From NCBI GenBank assembly GCA_003134555.1, contig PLBO01000070.1, positions 18,400 through 75,113 of the forward strand: a stretch of 56,714 nucleotides of DNA, given 5' to 3'. The DNA comes from Actinomycetota bacterium. GTDB lineage: Bacteria > Actinomycetota > Acidimicrobiia > IMCC26256 > PALSA-610. The translations under genes and the position numbers were made by a program. The notes beneath the pieces are model-generated. The model saw only the letters and a program-made list of their open reading frames with translations, was not told where the DNA came from and did no database searches. Shown in pieces: positions 1-6,839 of the stretch (its first letter is position 1; every line of letters starts with the position of its first letter).

Positions 1-669
1 CGCTTCGGGATGTGCGACACGTCCAACGCGATGCTGTCAGCCGTCGGTGTGTTGCTGGCGCTGGTGCATCGGCAGCGGACGGGCGAAGGGCAGGAGTTGT
101 GGACGAGCCTGCACGACGGGGGGATGGTGTTCACGTCCGATGTGTGGCTCGACGAGAGCGGCGCACCGTGGCCGGGGCGGCCCGAGCTCGATATCGAGCA
201 GCAGGGGTTGTGGCCGGGCTACCGCATCTACCGCTGCCAAGACGGCGTGTGGCTCTGCGTGGCCGCGGTGGGGAACAAGGCGTGGGACGCGCTGCTGGCC
301 GCGACCGGGGTGGCGGGCGGAGACGGCGCCGAGCTGGCGGCCGTGTTCGGCTCCCGGCCCGCGCTGGCGTGGTCGCGGGAGCTCGACGCCGCCGGTGTGC
401 CCAACGAGTTGGTGGTCGACAGTTTCGAGGGGCGCACCGTGCTCCACGACGATGACAACGTGCGGCTCGGGCTCGTGGCCAGCTACGACCACCCGGAGTT
501 CGGGCCGATGCGCCAGTTCGGCGCGCTCTGGCAGTTCTCCGACACGCCGGTGCAGATCGGCGGCCCGCCGCCGCTGGTTGGCCAGCACAGCCGCGAGGTA
601 CTCCGGGCCGCCGGGTTCGCCGACGGCGACATCGACGCCCTGATCGAGTCCGGCGTCGTCGTCGGGTAG
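1..669 (+). CDS. CaiB/BaiF family CoA-transferase, C-terminal part (5' end outside window)
   Basis: The reading frame is open from base 1 to the stop at 667-669, so the N-terminal half lies outside the window; an internal ATG at 10 is not the true start. About 222 residues are visible. The motif RTGEGQELWTSLHDGG and the later segment WLCVAAVGNKAWDAL match the region after the catalytic Asp and the small domain of class III CoA-transferases, which move CoA between a carboxylic acid and an acyl-CoA in the cytoplasm. The C-terminal block LVGQHSREVLRAAGF is the usual family ending. The acceptor acid cannot be inferred. A second CaiB-like gene lies at 4769-5992 on the other strand. Confidence 0.85.
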   Translation, partial: RFGMCDTSNAMLSAVGVLLALVHRQRTGEGQELWTSLHDGGMVFTSDVWLDESGAPWPGRPELDIEQQGLWPGYRIYRCQDGVWLCVAAVGNKAWDALLAATGVAGGDGAELAAVFGSRPALAWSRELDAAGVPNELVVDSFEGRTVLHDDDNVRLGLVASYDHPEFGPMRQFGALWQFSDTPVQIGGPPPLVGQHSREVLRAAGFADGDIDALIESGVVVG

Positions 670-710
670 CAGCGGGGCCCGGCCGGGCGTCGGCCCGCCG
701 CCCTCGCCCG

Positions 711-731
711 CGCGCCGGCCGCGCCGGCGCG
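711..731. terminator. GC-rich hairpin downstream of the CaiB fragment
   Basis: A perfect 9-bp inverted repeat, CGCGCCGGC and GCCGGCGCG around a 3-nt loop, lies 42 bp after the stop at 669. There is only a weak T-rich stretch after it (GTTTTGTG at about 742), so intrinsic termination is plausible but unproven. The remainder of 670-793 shows nothing else recognisable. Confidence 0.4.
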
Positions 732-793
732 GTCTGACAGCGTTTTGTGTACCTATAGCTACCAATTCTGCTTTCAGACCGCGGCAGGCCCTT

Positions 794-801
794 CCGGTCT
801 G
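794..801. repeat. Left 8-bp target-site duplication of IS1595-type element 1 (CCGGTCTG)
   Basis: CCGGTCTG here is repeated exactly at 3774-3781, each copy abutting one end of the inverted repeats. Eight-base duplications are characteristic of IS1595-family transposition. Confidence 0.88.
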
Positions 802-831
802 GGGGACGTTGAACGTGACAAACCCATGCCC
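802..831. repeat. Left terminal inverted repeat of element 1
   Basis: The repeat begins GGGGACGTTGAAC and pairs with the right repeat at 3744-3773, with four mismatches in 30 positions. Confidence 0.9.
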
Positions 832-838
832 CTAGAAT
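809..838 (+). promoter_or_regulatory. Inward promoter beginning in the left inverted repeat of element 1
   Basis: A -35-like TTGAAC (809-814), an 18-bp spacer and a -10-like TAGAAT (833-838) stand 7 nt before the GTG at 846. This is leaderless geometry and no Shine-Dalgarno is visible. The right end of the element has the same arrangement. Confidence 0.6.
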
Positions 839-845
839 CAGGCGC

Positions 846-1736
846 GTGCGGAAATGGGCGCGAACGGCGCAGAACTTCGTCCTCTTTTCAATTGAGCCGG
901 TTCGGTCAGTTGGGAAACGGCTCAATCTGGTGATCAGCCTGGTAGGGATCAGTGCTGTTGGTTTGGTTGGATCGGTGCTAGGTCCACATGGCAAGCACCA
1001 TGCGTCGCACTGGCCTTGGGGGATCGCCGGGGTGTGCTTTGGAACGATGGTTCTGTTCTTGATTGCTGGCGTGCGCCTGCAAGGACAGTTAGAACACCCA
1101 GATTCCCGAGAGCTACCAGATGAGCATCGTGAAGAACTGAATGCAGCAGCATTGCAACTCGCTAACCGAATCGCAGCCAAGGTGGGTGTGATTTACGAGG
1201 TAGACGGCGTCCATGAGGACGTCATGCGCCGGTCATTCCATGGGCATTTCCCTGAGCTGGCCTCGCTAGTCGATGAATGGGCCGCTTACACAGATCGTGC
1301 TGCCGAGCTACGGCAGCAACTCACCGCCATGCTCTCTGACCGGATGAACCAGATGGGGTTGACCCCGCCCGCGTGGCCAACGGCAACCCAAGTCCCGTGG
1401 CAGGTTTCCGGTCTCCTGGCTGACCAAGCCGAAGTTGACGAACTCGTGGGATACCCCCTGCCTCTTCAATGGGATCATCCGAACCCGACCGCGACGATGC
1501 AACATCACTGGACGTGGAGAGGGATCTATCTCTTCAACTCGCAAGGCCGCACTGACGACGGGCAGTCGCTCCGGGACACTTTCGAGTCATTCATCGACGA
1601 TATACATCTGCTGGCTGAGGCTCAGGCGCTCAAGATCCCATTGATTCCTCGCCGCCACATCCAAGACCGAGTTCTAGCGCAGCTACAAACGGCGGCCTCG
1701 CTGCACCGCTTCCGGGGATCATGCGAACTGTGCTGA
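846..1736 (+). CDS. Passenger gene of element 1: two-helix membrane protein of unknown function
   Basis: I do not recognise the family. The 296-residue product has a short basic N-terminus (MRKWARTAQ), two hydrophobic helices at about residues 27-45 and 60-78, then about 215 soluble residues rich in Trp, His and Gln. Two close membrane segments followed by a large cytoplasmic domain is a layout shared by several bacterial defence effectors, but no named domain is visible. The GTG start is set by the TAGAAT hexamer 7 nt upstream. It reads convergently towards the hicBA-like operon, with the stops one base apart. Base composition looks less GC-rich than the catabolic genes around it. Confidence 0.72.
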   Translation: MRKWARTAQNFVLFSIEPVRSVGKRLNLVISLVGISAVGLVGSVLGPHGKHHASHWPWGIAGVCFGTMVLFLIAGVRLQGQLEHPDSRELPDEHREELNAAALQLANRIAAKVGVIYEVDGVHEDVMRRSFHGHFPELASLVDEWAAYTDRAAELRQQLTAMLSDRMNQMGLTPPAWPTATQVPWQVSGLLADQAEVDELVGYPLPLQWDHPNPTATMQHHWTWRGIYLFNSQGRTDDGQSLRDTFESFIDDIHLLAEAQALKIPLIPRRHIQDRVLAQLQTAASLHRFRGSCELC

Positions 1737-1737
1737 C

Positions 1738-1857
1738 CTACTGCTCGGCTTCTGTCTCGTCCTCGCGTAGATCGACGTTGAGAAGCACCCGTAGCGCGTC
1801 CTTCGGGTCCATATCGACGTTCACCCGGTCCTCGTCCTCGGTAGGGATGTCAGACAT
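1738..1857 (-). CDS. 39-residue acidic small protein downstream of the hicA-like gene
   Basis: This short frame starts at ATG 1857, only 3 nt after the stop of the HicA-like gene, so translational coupling is likely. The product begins MSDIPTEDEDRVNVDMDP and is strongly acidic throughout. It has no signal peptide or membrane segment. Its position as third gene of a toxin-antitoxin-like operon suggests an accessory role, but I recognise no family. It is too short for default gene callers and could be missed or spurious. Confidence 0.5.
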   Translation of the reverse strand: MSDIPTEDEDRVNVDMDPKDALRVLLNVDLREDETEAEQ

Positions 1858-1860
1858 TGG

Positions 1861-2181
1861 CTATCCCTCCGCGTCTGGAGGCACCGCCGCTGCCGCTTCA
1901 GCGAACGCTTCTAGCGGGATGTTCGTTTGCGCGGCGATTCGGATCGTTGCCGGGCGTGGGATCCAGTCGTATTGCGGCACGTTAATGTACTTATTGTTCT
2001 CACCGGCTGCGCCGTACTTCACCCAGATGATGTTTTGGCCGACAGCCGTGCCGGTGAAAGGTTCATACCCATGTGCCACGAGCACCGCTTCCAGATGTGC
2101 CCGCGTGCACTGGGGAACGAAATCAAACCACTCAGCCAACGCCTGCGAGCAATCCCACTGGTCCGGTTCGGAAGTAGCCAT
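1861..2181 (-). CDS. HicA-like protein (candidate toxin of element 1)
   Basis: The 106-residue protein starts at ATG 2181 (MATSEPDQ), overlapping the end of the HicB-like gene by 50 bp. Its second half follows the HicA double-stranded-RNA-binding-like pattern: LVAHGYEPFTG, then a strand IIWVKYG, then INVPQYDW and a C-terminal helix reading IPLEAFAEA. In HicA toxins this fold cleaves mRNA using a conserved His in a GSHH-type strand. Here the aligned segment is VGQNIIWV with no His, so ribonuclease activity is doubtful and it may be a divergent or inactive HicA. The assignment rests on pattern and on its HicB-like neighbour. Confidence 0.5.
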   Translation of the reverse strand: MATSEPDQWDCSQALAEWFDFVPQCTRAHLEAVLVAHGYEPFTGTAVGQNIIWVKYGAAGENNKYINVPQYDWIPRPATIRIAAQTNIPLEAFAEAAAAVPPDAEG

Positions 2182-2515
2182 CCTCGCCGGTTCGAGACGG
2201 TATCTCAACCGTCTTGTCGTTGGTGGGCGCACCGGCAATAAGAGCGACCCCGTGCTCAATGAAGAACCGCTCGCGGTCGTCGAGAGCCTCAAGGGTGTTG
2301 AGCAGAGCAATCGCTGCGTCAAGCGCGTTGGCGAACGCTTCATCAATGTCGGAGCCGAAGGACGACACGTCAAGATCTACACAGTCGCCTATCCAAACGC
2401 CATCCTCGTGGCGAAGTTGGAACCGAAGAAGGATATGAGCCACGGGATGGTCGTCCCCCGACCGCATCACGACCCAAGCACGTCGATTACGCAGATCCAA
2501 GTCGCTATGAATCAT
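2132..2515 (-). CDS. HicB-like antitoxin-type protein
   Basis: The 127-residue product contains the HicB core: a strand pair in HEDGVWIGDCVDLDV, then the SFGSDIDEAFANALDAAIAL segment corresponding to the family pattern of a periodic signal followed by an EA-rich helix. HicB proteins have a partial RNase-H fold, bind and neutralise HicA, and repress their own promoter. ATG 2515 is preferred to an upstream TTG at 2560 because it has a G-rich Shine-Dalgarno and lies inside the operator/promoter arrangement at 2532-2560. No separate DNA-binding domain is obvious. It is the first gene of a hicB-hicA-small ORF operon. Confidence 0.6.
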   Translation of the reverse strand: MIHSDLDLRNRRAWVVMRSGDDHPVAHILLRFQLRHEDGVWIGDCVDLDVSSFGSDIDEAFANALDAAIALLNTLEALDDRERFFIEHGVALIAGAPTNDKTVEIPSRTGEDGYFRTGPVGLLAGVG

Positions 2516-2531
2516 CCTCGGCCCCCCAAAA

Positions 2532-2560
2532 ATGACACGCGTGTCGTTTCCACCGATCAA
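2532..2560 (-). promoter_or_regulatory. Promoter and palindromic operator of the hicBA-like operon
   Basis: Reading the minus strand, TTGATC (2555-2560), a 17-bp spacer and TGTCAT (2532-2537) form a plausible promoter. A perfect 12-bp palindrome GACACGCGTGTC (2534-2545) overlaps the -10 hexamer, where a HicB-type repressor would act. Autoregulation is inferred. Confidence 0.5.
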
Positions 2561-2641
2561 GTGTACCGCCGAACAGGACAGAAATCCTTGACAGGCGAGG
2601 GGGAATGCTTGACCTGTGACGAACGACCGTTCTACCTGCGA

Positions 2642-3724
2642 TTATGCCCCCGTGACCCGGCGGTAGGTCAGCCGCCGCCCGGCGACTTGGCCCATCAGAC
2701 GGCGCACCCTGGCCTCGTCGGTGACCTTCCGGGTCGAGTACCGGAAGTCGAACTCGGCCAGGTAGCGGGGCAGGTGCTCGGTGCTGACGTGGTGGTGCGT
2801 CCCGTCGATGGACCGCTTCAGTTGGCTGAAGTAGCCCTCAAGGGCGTTGGTCGAAACCATCATCTTGTTCTTGCCCTTACCCTCGTAACGGACGTACTCG
2901 TCCTCGGAGTGGTTGACCGTCCGGTGCGCAGCGACCTCGGGTTCCAAAGCGCGGTAACCGGTCCACTCGTCGGTGTGAAGCTCAGTGGCGCTCATATCGA
3001 CCTGCTCGCTGATCGCCTTCCGCAACGTCGCCCCGGTCACGTCAGGGATGACCTTGGAGCGAACCTCGCCCGTCTGAGTGTCGATCAGCGACAGCACCGA
3101 CGACTTGCGGTAGCCGGGGCCGGGGTGGCTGGCACCGACAGATTGGCCGAGCACTTCTTCGCTCGGAACGATAGGAACCGGAACAGCACCCTTCGGCTGG
3201 TAGGACCAGCGGTCCTTGACGTGCCGGTTCCTCTCGGAACCGCCGATGAACGTCTCATCGGCCAGCACGATGCCAGACAGCAACGATTCCGGGGCACCGC
3301 GGCGCATGCCCTCACGGAGCCGGTGGGCCATGAACCACGCCGTCTTAGGGGCAACGCCGTACTTGCGTTCGATCTCGCGGGCGGCGATGCCGTTCTTGTT
3401 GGCGCACATCTCGTGGATGACCATGAGCCAGGTACGAATCTCGACCTTGGAGCCGTGCATCACGGTCCCGGTGGTAACCGAGAACTGCTTGCGGCACGCC
3501 GCGCATTTCCAAACCCGGCGCGGCGATTCGCTGCCGGTACGGGTCTTGCGCGTGGGGTTGTTGGGCCGGGTCAGGGTGTTCGCCGGGGCCAGGTAGTAGT
3601 GCTTTCCGACGGTCCCGCAATGCGGGCACTCGGGGCCGTTCGGCCAGCGAAGCTTCTCCAAATAGGCGTAAGCGTCGGACTCGCTATCGAACCTTGTCAT
3701 CTTAACGGACGCGCCCTTGGCCAT
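2642..3724 (-). CDS. IS1595-family transposase of element 1
   Basis: The 360-residue enzyme cuts and joins the ends of element 1. An N-terminal zinc ribbon (CPHCG followed by CAACRKQF) is followed by a helix-turn-helix-like region (GIAAREIERKYGVAPKTAWFM) and the ISXO2-type catalytic core: first Asp in LADETFIGG, second in HTDEWTGY, and the third acidic position in ALEGYFSQLKR. Longer frames reach 3802, but that start lies outside the element; ATG 3724 lies 7 nt after a TATCCT -10 and is chosen. The gene appears intact. Confidence 0.9.
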   Translation of the reverse strand: MAKGASVKMTRFDSESDAYAYLEKLRWPNGPECPHCGTVGKHYYLAPANTLTRPNNPTRKTRTGSESPRRVWKCAACRKQFSVTTGTVMHGSKVEIRTWLMVIHEMCANKNGIAAREIERKYGVAPKTAWFMAHRLREGMRRGAPESLLSGIVLADETFIGGSERNRHVKDRWSYQPKGAVPVPIVPSEEVLGQSVGASHPGPGYRKSSVLSLIDTQTGEVRSKVIPDVTGATLRKAISEQVDMSATELHTDEWTGYRALEPEVAAHRTVNHSEDEYVRYEGKGKNKMMVSTNALEGYFSQLKRSIDGTHHHVSTEHLPRYLAEFDFRYSTRKVTDEARVRRLMGQVAGRRLTYRRVTGA

Positions 3725-3731
3725 AGGAAAG

Positions 3732-3760
3732 AGGATAATGGAAGTGCCTGGGTTTGTCAA
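3732..3760 (-). promoter_or_regulatory. Transposase promoter formed by the right inverted repeat of element 1
   Basis: TTGACA (3755-3760) lies within the inverted repeat. A 17-bp spacer and TATCCT (3732-3737) follow, with 7 nt to ATG 3724. Spacing is consensus and the transcript would be leaderless. Transposase binding to the repeat could repress it; that is inference. Confidence 0.65.
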
Positions 3761-3773
3761 GTTCAACATCCCC
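3744..3773. repeat. Right terminal inverted repeat of element 1
   Basis: Read on the minus strand it begins GGGGATGTTGAAC and matches the left repeat at 26 of 30 positions. Confidence 0.9.
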
Positions 3774-3781
3774 CCGGTCTG
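3774..3781. repeat. Right 8-bp target-site duplication of element 1 (CCGGTCTG)
   Basis: Exact copy of 794-801, directly abutting the right inverted repeat. Confidence 0.88.
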
Positions 3782-3789
3782 GACAATCT

Positions 3790-3812
3790 CATGTAGTTTC
3801 ATGTAGATCTAC
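3790..3812 (+). promoter_or_regulatory. Direct repeat and palindrome upstream of the AbiEi-like gene
   Basis: CATGTAG occurs twice, 10 bp apart (3790-3796 and 3800-3806). The second copy runs into the perfect palindrome GTAGATCTAC (3803-3812), which ends 5 bp before ATG 3818. Antitoxins of the AbiEi type can bind repeats at their own promoters, so this is a candidate operator. Element 1 inserted 9 bp upstream. Confidence 0.4.
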
Positions 3813-3817
3813 TCTCA

Positions 3818-4759
3818 ATGACTGACGCAGAAGCCGATCGGCGACTTGAAGCCCGGGCGGCCAAGCAGCACGGGGTACTCACGGTGACGCAGGCGTACGA
3901 GGCCGGGCTGAGCCGGGGTGCGATCCGCCATCGGGTCGAATCCGGGCGGTGGGAGGCGGTCGTACCTGGCGTCTATCGACTTCGGGGGACTCTGGTGACC
4001 TGGGAGCTTCGCCTGCACGCCACGGTCATCGGAGCCGGCCGGGGCGCCGGCCGGGGTGCCGTGGCGTCGCACCGCTCCGCCGCCCAGCTGCATGGCATCC
4101 CTGGCTTCAGCGGCAACTGGGTCGAGGTAACCGGTCCGCTCGGACTCCATCCTCGGGCCCGTCCCGCCCGGGGCTTTGCCAGCCGGCGCTTGCCGGCCCA
4201 CCATGTCATGCGGGTCGATGGGATACCCGCCACGTCGGTCGCGCGCACGTTGCTCGACCTGGCTGGGGTGCTCGATCCCGACCAGACGGAGCGGGCGCTC
4301 GACAACTGCCTGGTCCGCGGGCTGGTGACGCCGGAGGGGGCGTGGCTCGTCTACCACGACGTGGGCGGGCCTGGCCGCACGGGCAGCCGGCTCTTCCGCG
4401 ACCTCTTGGCCGCTCGGAGCGAGGGGTACGTCGCCCCCGCGAGCGAGCTCGAGCGCCGTTTCATCCAGGACGTGATCGTCGCTTTCCAGCTCCCGATGCC
4501 CGGACGCGAGGAGGACGTCGGCGACAGCGATGGGTGGATCGGCCGGGTCGAGTTCGTCTACGCCGGCGCCAAGGTGCTCGTCGAGCTGGACGGCAGGCTG
4601 TACCACACGGCGCTCGTCGACCGCCGGCGCGATCGGGACCGGGACAACCGGTTTATGGCCGCCGGATGGCGGGTTATCCGGATCGACTACGAGATGCTGA
4701 CCAAGGCGCCGGCGTACGTGGCCGAGCTCATACGCAGGGCGCTGCAGGCCGCGGCCTGA
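3818..4759 (+). CDS. AbiEi-type N-terminal domain fused to a DUF559 endonuclease-like domain
   Basis: The 313-residue protein starts with a winged-helix AbiEi-like region (about residues 5-60: HGVLTVTQAYEAGLSRGAI, then WEAVVPGVYRL). A middle region (about 60-190) contains SVARTLLDLAG. The C-terminal domain (about 215-310) resembles DUF559/Vsr-like PD-(D/E)XK folds: VEFVYAGAKVLVELDGRLYH, then DRDRDNRF and GWRVIRIDYEM. Such proteins are common in actinobacteria and usually have no recognised toxin partner, as here. The function could be regulatory or nucleolytic. The gene is intact, but its upstream region was interrupted by element 1. Confidence 0.75.
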   Translation: MTDAEADRRLEARAAKQHGVLTVTQAYEAGLSRGAIRHRVESGRWEAVVPGVYRLRGTLVTWELRLHATVIGAGRGAGRGAVASHRSAAQLHGIPGFSGNWVEVTGPLGLHPRARPARGFASRRLPAHHVMRVDGIPATSVARTLLDLAGVLDPDQTERALDNCLVRGLVTPEGAWLVYHDVGGPGRTGSRLFRDLLAARSEGYVAPASELERRFIQDVIVAFQLPMPGREEDVGDSDGWIGRVEFVYAGAKVLVELDGRLYHTALVDRRRDRDRDNRFMAAGWRVIRIDYEMLTKAPAYVAELIRRALQAAA

Positions 4760-4768
4760 CGCGCTCCG

Positions 4769-5992
4769 TCAGGCGACGACGCCTTTGACCTTCAGCTCGA
4801 CGATGGTGTCCCAGTCGATGCCGAGCAACTCGGAGAGGATCTCGTCCCCGTGTTCGTTGAAATCCGGGCCGCGCAAGGGAGGGGTGGGCTCCTCGTTGAA
4901 CTGAACCGGGCTGGTGACGAGCCGGAAGGTGTTGCCCTCCTTCGTCTGCAACTCGCGCACATACCCGTTGGCGACGGCCTGGGGATCGTCGACGACCTGC
5001 AGGGTGTCCTGGCACGGTGCCCACTGGCCCTTGAAGTCGCTGAGGCGCTCGAGCCACTCGTCGAAGGTGCGTGACCCGAACTCCCCGACCAGTATCTCGG
5101 CGGCGGCGGGGGCGTTGGCCGAGAGGTCCTCAGAGGTCGCGAACCGCGCGTCGGTCACCAGCTCCGGCCGGCCGAGGACCCGGCACATGTCCGGCCAGTA
5201 GTGGAAGTACTGCAGGCACGAGAAGCCCAGCCACCGCCCGTCCTTGGTCTTGTACGTTCCCGTGAGCGGGTTGCGGACCTTGTCCCGGCTCGATGGGCCC
5301 TGCAGCCACGGCACGTTGAGCTGCATCGACAGGGCGATCGCCGCGCTCATGGCCCACATGCCGGTCCCGAGCAGTGACACGTCGACGACCGTGGCCTCGC
5401 CGGTCCGTTCGCGGTACAGCAGCGCGGTCGAGATGGCCCCGGCGATCGTCATGGCTCCGATGCAGTCGCCGTACGCGGGGGCCGGCGGCGGCGGCATGTT
5501 GTCGATCTCGAAGGCCTTCGATGCCATGCCGTTGCCCGACCGGCAGTGGAAGGCGAGGAAGTCGTAGCCACCCTGGTCGGCGTCAGGGCCCTTGGGTCCG
5601 TAGCCCGAACCGCGCACGTAGATGATGTTGGGATTGTGGGCCCGGATGTCGTCCACATCGATGTGGAGGCGCCCACGCACGCCCGGGTTTTTGTTTGTCA
5701 AGAACACGTCACACGTCTTGGCCAGGTCGTACAGGATCTGCGCGCCCTCGGGTTGGGCCAGGTCGAGACCGATGCTCTTCTTGCCGCGGTTGGAGTGTTC
5801 GAGGATCACGTGCACGCCACCGGTGAGTGGCAGCACTCCGGTGCTGGCCAGGCCACGCATTGCGTCGCCCCGCTCCACGTGCTCGACCTTGATGACTTCG
5901 GCTCCCCACTCGGCGAGGATCGCGGAAGCAGCCGGCACGAAGGTGTGCTCGGCCACTTCGAGAATGCGGATTCCTGCCATCACACTCGGCAC
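4769..5992 (-). CDS. CaiB/BaiF family CoA-transferase
   Basis: A 407-residue class III CoA-transferase with the N-terminal Rossmann-like block ILEVAEHTFVPAASAILAEW, the segment GLDLAQPEGAQILYDLAK, and the catalytic Asp at about residue 176 in the motif YGDCIGAMTIAG, aligned with Asp169 of formyl-CoA transferase. It would transfer CoA to a carboxylic acid. The start is GTG 5992 because AAGGAG at 5998-6003 stands 5 nt upstream; ATG 5980 lacks a good ribosome-binding site. It is divergent from a TetR gene at 6136, which may regulate it and the ligase at 6834. The acid substrate is unknown. Confidence 0.88.
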   Translation of the reverse strand: MPSVMAGIRILEVAEHTFVPAASAILAEWGAEVIKVEHVERGDAMRGLASTGVLPLTGGVHVILEHSNRGKKSIGLDLAQPEGAQILYDLAKTCDVFLTNKNPGVRGRLHIDVDDIRAHNPNIIYVRGSGYGPKGPDADQGGYDFLAFHCRSGNGMASKAFEIDNMPPPPAPAYGDCIGAMTIAGAISTALLYRERTGEATVVDVSLLGTGMWAMSAAIALSMQLNVPWLQGPSSRDKVRNPLTGTYKTKDGRWLGFSCLQYFHYWPDMCRVLGRPELVTDARFATSEDLSANAPAAAEILVGEFGSRTFDEWLERLSDFKGQWAPCQDTLQVVDDPQAVANGYVRELQTKEGNTFRLVTSPVQFNEEPTPPLRGPDFNEHGDEILSELLGIDWDTIVELKVKGVVA

Positions 5993-6123
5993 GTCGGCTC
6001 CTTGGTTCTGGTTCCCGAGATCGGGTTCGCGACAGGATGCCCGGGCGCCGGTGGCCCCGTCCACCTCGTCGGTACCCGATGACGGCTCCTCGATGAATCT
6101 ACGTTCAATGTTCTGGAAGTCGG

Positions 6124-6129
6124 TATCGT
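6124..6129 (+). promoter_or_regulatory. -10 element of the leaderless tetR gene
   Basis: TATCGT lies 6 nt before ATG 6136 with no Shine-Dalgarno between. The divergent CaiB gene instead has a clear Shine-Dalgarno. Confidence 0.5.
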
Positions 6130-6135
6130 GGGGCC

Positions 6136-6789
6136 ATGCCCAGGAGCACGCTGCCCGCTGCCAGCCGCCGGGAGGAACGCCGGCTCCGCCAGCAGGACAT
6201 CGGTCGGTCCCAACTGCTCGACGCAGCTGAGGAGGTCTTCGGCCGCAAGGGCTTTCACGAGGCCACCCTCAAAGAGGTCGCCGATCTGGCGGAGTTCGCC
6301 GTCGGGTCGGTGTACTCGTTCTTCGAAAACAAGGATGACCTGTTCCGGCAGATCTTCGTCCGCCGGGGCGCGGAGTTCATCCCGCAACTGCATGCGATCC
6401 TGGATGACAAAAGCGCATCACCCGTCGAGCAACTTCACGCGCTGGTCGACTTCGAAGTTGGGTTTTTCCGGGCGCACCCGCACTTCGGCCGGCTGTACCT
6501 TCGGTACTCGAGCGCCGCGTACCTGTCTACGGACCGCGAGATCGACCTGGTCATGAAGGAACGGTACGAGGACGCTATGCAACTCCAGGCGGCCCTGTTT
6601 CGCCGCGGCCAGCGCGCCGGCGTCCTCTGCGACGGCGATCCCGAGGTGCTCGCCCGCCTCTTCAGCGGGATCATGTCGGCGTACCAGGCCCTCGACCCCG
6701 CCGTCGTGTCTGACGACGTCGCGCCGCGGGAGCGGCTTCCACTCACCGACCTGCACGGCATCATCGACCGGACCTTCGTCGTGCCCTGA
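6136..6789 (+). CDS. TetR/AcrR family transcriptional regulator
   Basis: The 217-residue protein has the TetR helix-turn-helix at about residues 22-65: GRSQLLDAAEEVFGRKGF, then ATLKEVADLAEFAVGSVYSFF and KDDLFRQI. The C-terminal ligand domain has no recognised signature. It lies between a divergent CaiB CoA-transferase and a downstream acyl-CoA ligase, so an acyl-CoA or acid effector controlling both is likely. Candidate operators are GTTCA/TGAAC repeats in the two flanking intergenic regions. Confidence 0.88.
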   Translation: MPRSTLPAASRREERRLRQQDIGRSQLLDAAEEVFGRKGFHEATLKEVADLAEFAVGSVYSFFENKDDLFRQIFVRRGAEFIPQLHAILDDKSASPVEQLHALVDFEVGFFRAHPHFGRLYLRYSSAAYLSTDREIDLVMKERYEDAMQLQAALFRRGQRAGVLCDGDPEVLARLFSGIMSAYQALDPAVVSDDVAPRERLPLTDLHGIIDRTFVVP

Positions 6790-6827
6790 ACGCGCTCCGA
6801 ACGCGCATTCAATCTGCTGATAAGCTT

Positions 6828-6839
6828 GTTCAAGTGAAC
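6828..6839. promoter_or_regulatory. Palindrome over the start codon of the acyl-CoA ligase gene
   Basis: GTTCA-AG-TGAAC is a perfect inverted repeat with a 2-bp centre and overlaps GTG 6834. A related GTTCAATGTTC lies at 6103-6113 in the CaiB/TetR intergenic region. Both could be TetR operator half-sites; this is inference. Confidence 0.35.

Larger units (their letters stand above)
802..3773. mobile_element. IS1595-family element 1 with passenger genes (2972 bp)
   Basis: The element is bounded by inverted repeats 802-831 and 3744-3773 (26 of 30 positions identical, both starting GGGGA) and by a perfect 8-bp duplication. It encodes a zinc-ribbon/DDE transposase at its right end plus four genes not needed for transposition: a two-helix membrane protein, a HicB-like protein, a HicA-like protein and a 39-residue acidic protein. 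Some IS1595-family members are known to carry passenger genes, and this set looks like an example with a toxin-antitoxin-type module. The perfect duplication and intact frames point to a recent insertion. Removing 802-3773 and one duplication restores a simple intergenic region between the CaiB gene and the gene at 3818. Confidence 0.9.

Noticed and set aside
1721-3796. A plus-strand open frame of 691 codons across element 1
   Set aside because: It is antisense to the hicBA-like genes and the transposase, all of which have family motifs and promoters; high-GC antisense frames are often open.
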